33,004 bases of DNA, taken from contig MHMF01000002.1 of assembly GCA_001821475.1 (NCBI GenBank), forward strand, positions 1-33,004. Direction: 5' to 3'. Origin of the DNA: Candidatus Nealsonbacteria bacterium RIFCSPLOWO2_01_FULL_38_120. Its GTDB lineage: Bacteria > Patescibacteriota > Minisyncoccia > Minisyncoccales > GWA2-38-27. Of the stretch, positions 23,344-32,800 are shown in pieces. The translations under genes and the position numbers were made by a program. The first letter of the stretch is position 1. The number at the start of each line of letters is the position of its first letter. Under the pieces are notes generated by a model, which saw only the letters and a list, made by a program, of their open reading frames with translations, did no database searches and was not told where the DNA came from.

Positions 23344-24390
23344 ATGGCAAAGAAAAATTATATTATAATTTTGTTGGACAAAAAATGGATCGGCAAATTT
23401 TTCCAAAACCGGTTTGCTCAATATTTTCATGGAGCGAAAAAACTGATAGATTTTGACATAGAAGTTATAAAAATATTTTTGAATCATCAACGCCTTATTG
23501 CAAGATATAATCTTATTCTATCCGGCCGAAATGGAATTTTCAAAAAAACAATAATAGTTAAGGCCGAAAAAAAAATCGGTTTCTTTGGAAAACCCGCTGG
23601 AACAAAAACAGATTATTCAACCAATATATTTTTGAGAGAACAAAAATTAGACAATCTTGTTCCCCGTCCGTTGGAATATTACCAGCCCCTGCGGGCTTTT
23701 TTTTATGAAGCGATTGAAGGCGTTTGCTTAAGACAATTAAGCATTAACCGCCATAGTCAAGAATTTATGGATTTTATTCCGATAGTCGCGGAAGCCGTTC
23801 AAAAAATTCACTGCCTCAAAAATAATAAAATAATCGTCAATGGCCAACATTGGGAAAACAAACAACATAAATTCTATTTATTTTTGGTAAAAAAATATTA
23901 TCCTTTTGGATTTAACCATTTCAAAAATTTAATCCAGGCCTGCCGCGATTTCAAAATAAAAAACAAAAACTATTTTCGTTCCCGTTTCCAGTCCCTCCGA
24001 TTAACCCATGGCGACCTCCATAGTGGAAATATTTTTATAGTTAATGAAAATATAAAACTGTTGGACTTTTCCGACGCCAGCGCATCCGATCCCCTAAGCG
24101 ACTTGGGCTGTTTTTTTATTCATACCGAGCTTATGTTTGAACATGATTTCCATCAAAATTACAAAGAAATGACTGATAAAATGAAATTGCTATTTTGCCG
24201 AAATTATTTTAATCGCGACCTTTCCGATTCTGACAAAAAAATAATCTATTATTATATGCTTAGTAATTTATGCCGAATTATCAGTTATGCCTCTATGGAC
24301 GGGAATAAACACAAAGAAACAATGGAAGCCAATGATTTGCTGGAAAAATTAATCAAAATCGGAGAAGAAAAAATAAAAACCTCTTACTGA
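23344..24390 (+). CDS. APH-fold small-molecule kinase
   Basis: This 348-aa protein has an aminoglycoside-phosphotransferase-type kinase core. The catalytic loop is LTHGDLHSGNIFI (HGDxxxxN) and the metal-binding segment LLDFSDASASDPLSDLG, both in the second half. The N-terminal lobe is poorly conserved, but KKTIIVKAEKK may carry the ATP-binding lysine. The family phosphorylates antibiotics, choline, sugars and other small molecules. Lying 32 bp after the GH57 gene on the same strand, it may be a sugar kinase of the glucan pathway. The substrate is not shown by the sequence. Confidence 0.8.
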   Translation: MAKKNYIIILLDKKWIGKFFQNRFAQYFHGAKKLIDFDIEVIKIFLNHQRLIARYNLILSGRNGIFKKTIIVKAEKKIGFFGKPAGTKTDYSTNIFLREQKLDNLVPRPLEYYQPLRAFFYEAIEGVCLRQLSINRHSQEFMDFIPIVAEAVQKIHCLKNNKIIVNGQHWENKQHKFYLFLVKKYYPFGFNHFKNLIQACRDFKIKNKNYFRSRFQSLRLTHGDLHSGNIFIVNENIKLLDFSDASASDPLSDLGCFFIHTELMFEHDFHQNYKEMTDKMKLLFCRNYFNRDLSDSDKKIIYYYMLSNLCRIISYASMDGNKHKETMEANDLLEKLIKIGEEKIKTSY

Positions 24391-24450
24391 AATTCCAAAA
24401 ATACTCTCAACGATAAGCCAATACTACGAGAACACCTCCTGTACTATTTT

Positions 24451-25137
24451 TTAACTTTTCAAATTTACGAGATGTATAAATTTATCTAAAAATTTACTCA
24501 AAGAGAATTCATTTTTAATTAGTCGTTTTGTCTCAATAGAAAAATCAAAATCATTTAAATTAACAAATTTTGCTTTCTTATTTTGATCAAAATCTAAAAT
24601 ACAAATCCCTATTAAATCAGGTTTGTGGGGAAAATCCATGTCATTAAATAAATTTATGTATTTTTGTAAATATTTTTCAGACATAACCTCTACTTTCTTT
24701 TCTTTCCCCCGCAAATTTCCTTTATTTTTTGAATAATACGGCGTATGCCCACGAAACACCAAAAAATGAGCAAAACCAATATTTTGCCGTTTTATATTGG
24801 CTGTTTCGCCCATAAGATTTTCAAAATAGTTGTTTGCGTTTTGTTGATAGTTTGAGGTGATAAATTTGAAGCTTACAGTCGCGATAATTTTATCACCCCT
24901 GAATACGGCAATATCAAGATCTTTTGGATAATATTTCCCATCTATTGTCGCCTCTTTTCCGTCGCCAATTCCTAATGATTTTATTAAATAATCATCATTA
25001 AGCGCGTCCAAAATAGCTTCTGATAAAAATTTATGAATTGGGATCAATTTTTTATTACTTCTCGCCCCGCCTTTTTTATTATAAACCACAAAAGAAGCAT
25101 TAATTGCTTCTATAAATTTATCTTGTAAGTTATCCAT
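24451..25137 (-). CDS. Type II restriction endonuclease of the intact gamma-class R-M system
   Basis: This 228-aa protein's likely PD-(D/E)xK-type core is KDLDIAVFRGDKIIATVSFK. The acid and the lysine are present, but the usual Glu before xK is Ser, so the second acid may come from elsewhere (for example FENLMGETANI). The same family is represented by a decayed copy at 27147-27566, which shares KSLGxG, DG+Y and NNYFxNxxGETANI. The ATG is 11 bp after the methylase stop, so the two form one operon. Function is assigned by this pairing and the partial motif. The recognition site is unknown. Confidence 0.75.
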   Translation of the reverse strand: MDNLQDKFIEAINASFVVYNKKGGARSNKKLIPIHKFLSEAILDALNDDYLIKSLGIGDGKEATIDGKYYPKDLDIAVFRGDKIIATVSFKFITSNYQQNANNYFENLMGETANIKRQNIGFAHFLVFRGHTPYYSKNKGNLRGKEKKVEVMSEKYLQKYINLFNDMDFPHKPDLIGICILDFDQNKKAKFVNLNDFDFSIETKRLIKNEFSLSKFLDKFIHLVNLKS

Positions 25138-25148
25138 AATATTTTCTG

Positions 25149-26609
25149 TTAAAATAATGCTGGTTGGGTTTTATAAAATTGAGGGTGCACAAAATCTTTC
25201 AAAAAACTTTTTGCGTAGGATTTATATCCCCCGCGATAACTTTTTGAGACCGACTTAATATGTTCTTTCATTAAATTGGAATTCAGCGCTTCGCATAATT
25301 CACAAAGATTAATACCGTTTTTCGGTTTGACGCAATATCCTGCATAAAAACTGATTTTTTTGTTTTCAATTACATAAAAACGAGGGGCAATATTCATCGT
25401 GCTGGTTATAATTTTTTCCCCAAAACTGGTTTTTAACCCTTGATTTCTGCCAAAAGCATAAAATTCCTCATAATTTTTTCCTCCTCCCTTATCTCTCATT
25501 TCCAAAATATCGCGGTGATATAAAAAATACCTATATGCTTCTGGATATTTTTTTTGAAAAACATTTTTAGGTATTATTTTTTCATTTTTATATGGAAAAA
25601 TCAAAAAAAGATTTTGATTTTGTCCCTTATATGTTGACGCTTTAATAATTGGAACGCATATATTTTTTTCAATCTTAAAGTTATTAAAATAAAAATAATT
25701 CACATCGCTTTTTTCCGGCGAAAAAATATAAATATCGTCTTTGAGTGTGGCTATTCCATAATGAATGTCAGCCACTTCCTGAAGTGTGGAATATTTTTTA
25801 TTAAGTTTGACTATTTTATCTAAATATTTTTCGTCAAAAAATTCCCATCTTTCAGATCTCATGTATTGGATTGATATTTTCTTGTATTTAAGATTTTCAA
25901 AATCGCTCTTAAAATTTTCTGCGTATAAAAAATCGGTAGCATTCTCTTTCTGCAAAAATGTAATTGCCGTATATGCGGTAGCGTTTTTAAAAATCTGGAA
26001 ATGATCAAAATTTATTATTTTTATTAAATGAGTGGATAATAAATTTCGCAAATTTTTCCCAGCGGCTGAATAAAAATGAGAGTTAGGGGTGATGAAAGCA
26101 ATTTTACCATTTTCGCTTAATAATTTTAATGCTTGCTCAAAAAAACAAAAATACAAATCGATAGAGCCACTGGAGGCGGTAATATAACTTTTTTGTAGCT
26201 GTCCTTTTCTGCTGTTTAAATTTTGTATACGAACATAAGGGGGGTTACCGATTATAAAATCAAATTTTTCACTAAAGTTATGAAAACAAAAATCATCCGT
26301 TATCGTATTGTATTTTGTAATTTTATTTTTTGATAATTTTTGCAAATTTTGTTTGGTCTTTTCCGTGTGTTCTTCCGATATATCAATGAAATAAATATTT
26401 TCCTCTACAACTTTATTTAATGGTTTGCCTGATAATTTTGAAAATTTCTCAGCCGCAACGATCGTAAAAATTCCCTCTCCGCAACCAGCGTCTAATATCT
26501 TTTCATCGCCCATTATTTTTTTACCATTTAGCGCCTCGCTAATCATAAAATCAACCACCCATTTAGGGGTAAAAACGATGCCGTTTTGTTTTTTAATCTC
26601 TGCGCTCAT
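25149..26609 (-). CDS. Gamma-class adenine DNA methyltransferase (Eco57I/TaqI-like)
   Basis: This 486-aa N6-adenine methyltransferase has motif I ILDAGCGEGIF (residues 38-48), motif IV NPPYVRIQ (122-129) and KIAFITPNSHFYSAAGKNLR. The C-terminal half is a target-recognition region, as in TaqI-like enzymes. The N-terminal IVFTPKWVVDFM is a usual start for this group. It heads the operon with the 228-aa endonuclease. The promoter is at 26619-26647, with its -35 next to the terminator of the upstream membrane-protein gene. A truncated paralogue (27568-27865) is about 75% identical by eye over the first 95 residues. Confidence 0.92.
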   Translation of the reverse strand: MSAEIKKQNGIVFTPKWVVDFMISEALNGKKIMGDEKILDAGCGEGIFTIVAAEKFSKLSGKPLNKVVEENIYFIDISEEHTEKTKQNLQKLSKNKITKYNTITDDFCFHNFSEKFDFIIGNPPYVRIQNLNSRKGQLQKSYITASSGSIDLYFCFFEQALKLLSENGKIAFITPNSHFYSAAGKNLRNLLSTHLIKIINFDHFQIFKNATAYTAITFLQKENATDFLYAENFKSDFENLKYKKISIQYMRSERWEFFDEKYLDKIVKLNKKYSTLQEVADIHYGIATLKDDIYIFSPEKSDVNYFYFNNFKIEKNICVPIIKASTYKGQNQNLFLIFPYKNEKIIPKNVFQKKYPEAYRYFLYHRDILEMRDKGGGKNYEEFYAFGRNQGLKTSFGEKIITSTMNIAPRFYVIENKKISFYAGYCVKPKNGINLCELCEALNSNLMKEHIKSVSKSYRGGYKSYAKSFLKDFVHPQFYKTQPALF

Positions 26610-26618
26610 AACAACTAC

Positions 26619-26647
26619 ATTATATCATTTATTAAAGAATAATTCAA
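26619..26647 (-). promoter_or_regulatory. Sigma-70 promoter of the intact gamma-class R-M operon
   Basis: On the minus strand TTGAAT (26642-26647) and a perfect TATAAT (26619-26624) are 17 bp apart. The -35 begins where the T-run of the preceding terminator ends. The same arrangement recurs before the decayed copy (27875-27903). Confidence 0.7.
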
Positions 26648-26679
26648 AAATCCGATACTCTTTAGAATATCGGATTTTC
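26646..26679 (-). terminator. Intrinsic terminator of the small membrane-anchored protein gene
   Basis: AAAATCCGATA (26647-26657) and TATCGGATTTT (26668-26678) form an 11-bp perfect stem with a 10-nt loop. On the minus strand it is followed by TTTTT. It lies just past the stop of the gene at 26695-27150. Confidence 0.8.
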
Positions 26680-26694
26680 AATTATTGGAACTAT

Positions 26695-27150
26695 TTACTT
26701 TATTCCTTGTTGTCGCTCTTTTTCTTTTTTCTTCTTTTCCCGCCAGAATAACCAGAATAGAAAGAGTGAAATAATTATCGCCAGCAATAATATCCACCAC
26801 AAATTTTCTATTCTGAAAAAATTAACAGATTTATCTAAATTCTCAGGCACGTCGTTATCGGTTCCTGTCAAATTTGCGTCAGCGCTCGCTCCTGCTGTTA
26901 CTTCGGACCCCAAAACAGCCCCTCCGCTCGCCGCCTGTTCTTGGACGATGCCATCATTTGTAGCCGAATCCCCTTCCGGAAAATCAAAGATAAACTCCGT
27001 TATTGGAACTCCGTTTTCATCCACTCCCCCGTCATTCACCATCATCTCTTGTATCGCGCCGTCCGGCAAAACATCAACAGCAAAAACAACGCCGGCAAAA
27101 AATAAGCCCGCTCCCAAAACTGCAACAAATAATATTAAAATCTTTTTCAT
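26695..27150 (-). CDS. Small exported protein with C-terminal membrane anchor
   Basis: This 151-aa protein has an N-terminal signal peptide (KILILFVAVLGAGLFFAGVV, residues 3-22). An acidic, Gly/Ala/Ser-rich extracellular part of about 90 residues follows. Near residues 115-135 it has one transmembrane helix (WWILLLAIIISLFLFWLFW), then a Lys/Glu-rich cytoplasmic tail. The ATG overlaps the stop of the endonuclease relic (ATGA at 27147-27150). The topology (signal, linker, TM, basic tail) matches the cohesin-like protein two genes upstream, suggesting related surface roles, but the extracellular part matches no domain that I recognise. Confidence 0.75.
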   Translation of the reverse strand: MKKILILFVAVLGAGLFFAGVVFAVDVLPDGAIQEMMVNDGGVDENGVPITEFIFDFPEGDSATNDGIVQEQAASGGAVLGSEVTAGASADANLTGTDNDVPENLDKSVNFFRIENLWWILLLAIIISLFLFWLFWREKKKKEKERQQGIK

Positions 27151-27566
27151 TTTATTTTTCCGGATTCATTATAATAGGGCATCTCTTCCGACAGAATTAA
27201 AATCTGAAAATACTCCTTATTGCTTGTTCTAATGTTAGCTGTCTCACCTAACATATTTTAAAAATAATTATTAAAATTATGCGAATAATTATTCATTACA
27301 AACTTTACCGCAATTCCCGCAATGTCATTTTCATTTTTTGAAATTAAAATATCAACAATCTTTTCCATATATCTTCCATCTACCTTTCCTTCTTTAGCAT
27401 TGCCTACGCCAAGCGATTTGATTTTATATTCCCGCCCCAATCTATTTTTAATATCATTTGCTATTGAGCCACGCAGTGTTATTAATTTCTTATTACTCCG
27501 CGGATGTGTTCGCAAAAACTTAATAAATGATTCTTTAATTGTCTGCAAAAATTGATGATTATCCAT
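27147..27566 (-). pseudogene. Decayed endonuclease paralogue with one nonsense codon
   Basis: Residues 1-102 (MDNHQFLQTIKESF to NNYF) are clearly related to the 228-aa endonuclease: KSLGVG, DGRY and IVDILISKNE...GIAVKF. An in-frame TAA (27258-27260) stands where the intact copy has Glu. The frame then resumes the family sequence (NMLGETANIRTSNKEYFQIL, EEMPYYN) until TGA 27147-27149, which overlaps the ATG of the next gene. The 3' third of the gene is missing. It is a relic, though the 102-aa piece is still an open frame. Confidence 0.85.
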
Positions 27567-27865
27567 ATTTTTTTAATTTTATCTTTTGATAATTTTTGCA
27601 AATTTCGTTTGGTCTTTTCTATGTATTCTTCTGATATATCTGCGGAATAGATATTTTCTTCTATAACTTTTTCTATTTTTTTACCTAATAACTTTGAAAG
27701 CTTTTCAGCGGCAATGGTGGCAAAAATTCCTTCGCCACAACCAGCGTCTAATATTTTTTCATCACCCATTATTTTTTTGCCATTTAACACTTCATCAATC
27801 ATAAAATCGGCCACCCATTCAGGGGTAAAAACGATGCCATTATGTTTTTTAATTTCTACGTTCAT
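27482..27865 (-). pseudogene. Truncated methyltransferase paralogue
   Basis: The first 97 or so codons match the intact gamma-class methylase (EIKKHNGIVFTPEWVADFM, KILDAGCGEGIF), including motif I. The sequence then stops matching at about 27568 and enters the endonuclease relic out of frame, so the last 28 residues are not methylase. About 388 codons, including NPPY and the target-recognition region, are deleted right up to the start codon of the endonuclease relic. It cannot methylate DNA. Confidence 0.88.
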
Positions 27866-27874
27866 AATGACTAT

Positions 27875-27903
27875 ATTATATCATCCCTTAAAAAACATTT
27901 CAA
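27875..27903 (-). promoter_or_regulatory. Promoter of the decayed R-M copy
   Basis: On the minus strand TTGAAA (27898-27903) and a perfect TATAAT (27875-27880) are 17 bp apart. It has the same layout and spacing as the promoter of the intact system, so the duplication included it. Confidence 0.65.
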
Positions 27904-27936
27904 AAATCCGATATCTTTTCAGATATCGGATTTTTG
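27901..27936 (-). terminator. Intrinsic terminator after the cohesin-like gene
   Basis: AAAAATCCGATATC (27902-27915) and GATATCGGATTTTT (27922-27935) form a 14-bp perfect stem with a 6-nt loop. T-runs follow on the minus strand. It is nearly the same sequence as the terminator at 26646-26679. Confidence 0.8.
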
Positions 27937-27968
27937 ATCACAAAAACTTTTTTATTTGCTTTTTCATT

Positions 27969-28763
27969 TTACTGCTGAATTTTTTCTTTGCGAAATTTTT
28001 TGACAAAATAAATAACCACTGACGCAAAAATAATTAATATTATCGCCACTGATATAACCAACAGCCACGCTTTGCCTGTCCCGAAAGACAAAATATTCGC
28101 TACCGATGCCAATAGACCTGTTGAGTCGGTTCCTGTTTCAAAAACAACTGGAACGACAAGGTTAGATGTTTGCTCCTCTTCCGGCTGCGGAATCACTTGT
28201 TCCCCTGGATTTTCTTGTGTTGTTTGCGGCTGACTTTCCGCGACAGGTAGCTGGCTTTGCGGAGGAGTAACAAGGGTAGGAATAACAAGGGTAGGAGCAA
28301 CAGGAGCGGTAATCGTGTAATTCCCGCCTGTGGAAATGTTAGAAATGGAAACCCCTTCGCCCACAATATCAAGATCTGAAAAAATAGCGCTCGCGCCGCC
28401 AGAATTAGCCGCTTTCACGGTGATCGTGAAAAGATTTTTAACGGCTGAATTGCAACCCTGAATGCCCAATAAAAAAGCTGGATTGGCGCAGGTCGGAGAT
28501 GTTTGAACGCTCAAACCGTCTGACACCGCAATACTCTGGCAGGACAAATTATTTAAGCTTATTTTTCCCTCAACAACGCAAACTTTTTGTCCGGCGCCAT
28601 CAACCCTCGTTGATAAATCAAAACTCTGCCCAATTTCTTTTTCTAAATTAGCTGGCGAAATAAAAACCGACGGGCTGGCGGCAACCGCAAAATTAGCGGC
28701 TGTTATAAATGAAACATATACGACTGACACTAAAATTTTTCTATTTTTAAGCATATTTCCCAT
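27969..28763 (-). CDS. Membrane-anchored cohesin-like surface protein
   Basis: This 264-aa protein has a signal peptide (residues 5-28). Residues 30-155 have the cohesin pattern: VFISPANLEKEIGQSFDLST, then EGKISLNNLSC, NPAFLLGI and a glycine/alanine strand series ending NYTIT. A Pro/Gln-rich linker follows (156-215), then one transmembrane helix (AWLLVISVAIILIIFASVVI, about 230-249) and a basic tail. Cohesins bind dockerin domains with calcium. The next gene upstream on the same strand, 29 bp away, encodes a dockerin, so this protein may anchor that partner to the cell surface. The domain call is by eye. Confidence 0.75.
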   Translation of the reverse strand: MGNMLKNRKILVSVVYVSFITAANFAVAASPSVFISPANLEKEIGQSFDLSTRVDGAGQKVCVVEGKISLNNLSCQSIAVSDGLSVQTSPTCANPAFLLGIQGCNSAVKNLFTITVKAANSGGASAIFSDLDIVGEGVSISNISTGGNYTITAPVAPTLVIPTLVTPPQSQLPVAESQPQTTQENPGEQVIPQPEEEQTSNLVVPVVFETGTDSTGLLASVANILSFGTGKAWLLVISVAIILIIFASVVIYFVKKFRKEKIQQ

Positions 28764-28792
28764 ACTATTTTCTTACTTGAATTATTAAATTT

Positions 28793-29866
28793 TTACAACG
28801 ACCAATACAACATCAATAAAGCGAAATCGTATTTATCAACTTTTCCATCGCCGTTAAAATCGCAGACATTGGTTCCTGTTTTACCCCAATTAGACATCAA
28901 CAAAGAAAAATCGTATTTATCAATTTTGCTGTCTTTATTGGTGTCAACTTTTTGCGCGGTGGCGCTCAATGTCGTTGAGGGCGTTGAACCTGAAACAGCG
29001 GCTGAACCTGAACCAGAACTTGGTGGTGGATTTATCCCGTCTCCGCTAATGCTACTTCCCCCTGACGACGGAACTGACGCCATAAACCCAAATATCGCAT
29101 ACGGAGTATTTGCGGACGCAATTGAGAATGTTAATGTATTCGCGGTTGTGTCTTTCGTGAAAGGAGTAACTACTTCCCATGCCGATCCGTTATATTTATA
29201 TGGCTTCACAGCGCTCTCATCAATTCCAGTATCGTCATATTTCATGGTCGCGGTGATTGATAACCCTGTTCCATTAATTTTAATTTCATACGCATTCAAT
29301 ACTTTTCCGCCAGCAATCACCGCAGCCGCGCCCGTAAAAAAACTTGAATCCAGTTTATGCACATCGGCTATTGTCGCCATCGTAATCGCGCCAACAGATA
29401 CATTTACGGTTAATAAATCACCCATATTTATAAGCATCGGTGATGTCGGCGTGATTATCGCTTCCTGCTGAGTGATTGCCTCGCCTTCGGACTTCGTAAT
29501 CACGCCAACAGATCCAGGAACTATTAAATTAAGTTGCGTAGAGTTGCCGTTCGCAAAAATCGCTGTTTCGTTTGCCTTAATGCCGGAAACATAAAATTCA
29601 ATTGTTTTTCCGGCATTTGTGTTTTGACTATCGGTCACGAAAAGCAAATTTGGATTATAACCATAGCTTCCACCCGCTGTTACTGAACCGCCAACTACGA
29701 CACCGTTAATCTTTGCCTGAATCGACAATCCATTAGGAATCGCGCCGCTCGCAAATTGCGCTGCGCCAAAAAACTGGTGCGGAATACCGGGACTTTGAGC
29801 AAAAACAATAACAGGGAGACATAAAGACGCCGCCATAGTTATTATTTTAAGTAACATTGTTTTCAT
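28793..29866 (-). CDS. Secreted protein with C-terminal type I dockerin
   Basis: This 357-aa protein has a signal peptide (residues 1-23, ending VFAQS). An N-terminal beta-domain starts GIPHQFFGA and a middle region carries no catalytic motif that I can recognise. A Gly/Ser/Pro-rich linker is at about 265-300. The C-terminal 51 residues are a dockerin with two calcium-binding repeats: DTNKDSKIDKYDFSLLMSNW and DFNGDGKVDKYDFALLMLYW. It probably docks to the cohesin-like membrane protein encoded 29 bp downstream. The upstream giant Ig-like gene ends 26 bp away, so all three are likely co-transcribed. Confidence 0.88.
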   Translation of the reverse strand: MKTMLLKIITMAASLCLPVIVFAQSPGIPHQFFGAAQFASGAIPNGLSIQAKINGVVVGGSVTAGGSYGYNPNLLFVTDSQNTNAGKTIEFYVSGIKANETAIFANGNSTQLNLIVPGSVGVITKSEGEAITQQEAIITPTSPMLINMGDLLTVNVSVGAITMATIADVHKLDSSFFTGAAAVIAGGKVLNAYEIKINGTGLSITATMKYDDTGIDESAVKPYKYNGSAWEVVTPFTKDTTANTLTFSIASANTPYAIFGFMASVPSSGGSSISGDGINPPPSSGSGSAAVSGSTPSTTLSATAQKVDTNKDSKIDKYDFSLLMSNWGKTGTNVCDFNGDGKVDKYDFALLMLYWSL

Positions 29867-29892
29867 ATCAATTTACCAATATATTATTCCTT

Positions 29893-32800
29893 TTAATTGC
29901 TCGGAGTGTAAATTTTATCGCTCGTAAGTGAAATCCAAAAAGCATCGCCAGGATTGATTGCTGTCACAGAATTAAAAATACCTGTCGTGTTATTGAATCC
30001 CCAAAGACCGCTCCATGATTGCAAGCTCGCAAACGCTTTCGCGGGTGTGCTGTTGGACTCGCCTGGAAGCTGATAATAACCGACAAGATTCCAACCTGCT
30101 TCAAGCGAACGAGATGGCGGCAATGTGTGACCGGCGATAAGAAGTGTTCCCGAACCAGAAAGATTTGCGTTGCCAGTCACGCTAATCCAATAGCCAAGTC
30201 CGGCGGTCATCATATCAAGATTGCTTGTATTCGGGGCGCCCGTGTATACCAACCAACCATTAATCGCATTCGGAGCAGTCGGGTCATAAGTCCATACCGC
30301 GTCAATGTTATTAGCCGCGCCGCCGAGCACCTCATCAATAGCCGTACTAGTTGGAATAACTGGCAGAGAAATCAAATTCCAGCCGCCTGAATTAGTATTC
30401 AAAGCGATAGAATAAGTAGTCGCGGTAGTGAATTTAATATTGCCGTATTCCGGTAAAACATTGCCAGCAAGATCGGCAACGCCCGAAAGTGTTATAGTAT
30501 ATGTCGTATTATTAGAAAGCGAACTATTGGGCGTAATTGTCGCCACGGTTGTTCCTGAGTTGGTTATAGCAAATCCGCTGGAAATCGTCGGGCTAAATAA
30601 AACATCGCCGCTTTCTACATTAACTGCTTCGCTAAAAGTGACCACGATTTGCGTAGTCGGGCTGATATTTAACGCATTAAGCGAAGGCGTATGAGAAGAA
30701 ACCGACGGAACAGCGGTATCAATCGTCCACGAATAAGAAATCGCGTTCGCCTCTAATTGTAAATTTCCGGCCACATCGCGACCAATGACGGAAATCGTAT
30801 GCGCTCCCCCAGACAAACCAGACAAGACAATGTGCGTAGCCACAGCTGTCTCCGAATTATACAAACCTGTGTCAATTTTGTATTGATAATGCGTCACATC
30901 CGTTCCGCCAACAGTAATGTCGGTTGTCGTTTGATTAGTCAAGCTATTTGGCGTATTAGTTAAAGTCGCTGTCGGAGCTTGAGTATCAACGGTCCAAGTC
31001 AAAGTTGCCGTTCCGGGTTCCGCTTGCCAATTTCCAGCGACATCGCGACCGATGACAAATAAAGTGTGCTGACTTTCCCCTAATCCGCTAAGTATTATAT
31101 GGGTTGCAATCGGAATTTCTATCCCGTAAGATCCGCCATCAAGTTTGTACTGGTAATGTGTTACATCCGTACCGCCAACTGTGATATCTACTGAATTTGA
31201 ATTCGTGGGAGAAACAGGCTGACCGGAAATTGCAGCGGTCGGGGCAACTGTGTCAGTATAGGCCGCTTTTGTCGCTTCGTTGGTGGGATCAACACTGGTA
31301 GCAGGGTTGCCAGCCACATCAGCGCCTGTGATGGAAATATTTTCCAAAATACCGCCAACTGCCGCGGTATCAAAAGCAATAAGACGAGCGTAACGGTAAT
31401 CATTGCCGCTTATAAAAACAGTAGCGCTATCAGTTACATCGTTAGCCGTCCCTTCGGCGTCAATAAAAATTGTCGGCGTGGAATTCAACGGTTCGCTTGA
31501 AGTAATTTTTATATAATAAGTTCCTTGCTTTAATCTTTTATTATCTGCCAGTGAAGCGGTCAACCCCTCATCGGAATAATACTGCATCGTAAAACTGGGA
31601 ACAGTGGCGTCTTGAGTGTAAGAAATTGCATTTGATTCCACGCTGAAATTTCCTACCGCGTCGCTAGCTTTAACGGTTGCAACTTTTGCGCTGGAATAAT
31701 CTGTATCAGAAACAATCCCAGCGCCAAAAGCTCGCAAATCCTCATTAGTAAAAATGAATGTCCCGTTTGTTGCCACTTTAGTTACGGTAGACGCTAAATT
31801 ATTAACATAAATTTCTACGATTGATCCTGCTTCTGCCGCGCCTGATAATGTTTGGGTGGATTTATTGGCGACATTTATAACGACTGGGCTTGAAGCTGGT
31901 ATTGTAATAATTGGGGCGTTTGGCGGAGTAGCATCTTTTGTCGCGGTATCAATTCCCGTAGAGCCAGTATTTCCAGCCACATCGGTTAAAGTAACAGAAA
32001 CAGTCAATAAGCCATCTGCAAATCCAGACACATCAATTCCAGATACAGTTAAATCCCCGCCAGTTAGCGCTCCAGAGCCAGCAATCGGTGATCCTGGGGT
32101 TGCATCGTCAATAGAATAGTTGTAAGTAGTTCCCGCTTCGCCGGTAATATGAAGAGTTGCTGCTGTTTTATTCGCATTATTTATAGGGTCAAGAAGGGTA
32201 ACTGTTGTTGGCGCGCTTGGTGTATCAGCGTCAATAGTTTTTTGAATATCTATTCCACTTCCAGCCGCGCTCGGATTTCCCACTGCATCAGTAATAACTA
32301 CGCCAGAAATTTGCAAAGGAGAAGTCTGGTGGGCATTGCCTTCAGCAATAGTGTAGGTTGCGGTATATGTCCCTCCTCCATTTGCTGTATTCCAAAAAAG
32401 AACAACGCCGTTGTAAGAACCAACAACTGAAGCGCCAACTTCAGCGGAACCGGGAGTCAAAGTGAAAATAATAGAATTTCCTACTTTCAACCAACCCACT
32501 CCAGTAGCATTGGAAGTGATTGATATAATGGTGGGCAACGCAGTATCTTGCGCAGCTGTTGGATCTGTGTCAGCGCCGCTTACATTTCCTGCCGCGTCAG
32601 TGGCAATTACGGAAGGAGTAATAGTGCCATCAGTAAGAGTTGTGCCATCTATTGTAATTGAGTAAGCGCCGCCAGTGGCTACGCCAGAATTACTGACAGT
32701 ATGAATAGCATCGCTTAAAGATACATTAATTATACTGCCAGATTCGGCTGTGCCCACAACTACAATTGCCGCTTTTTCCGCGATGTTAATTTTCTCATCG

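Noticed and set aside
28869..29471. Plus-strand 200-aa ORF opposite the dockerin gene
   Set aside because: It is fully antisense to a clear dockerin protein; its low-complexity composition mirrors that gene.
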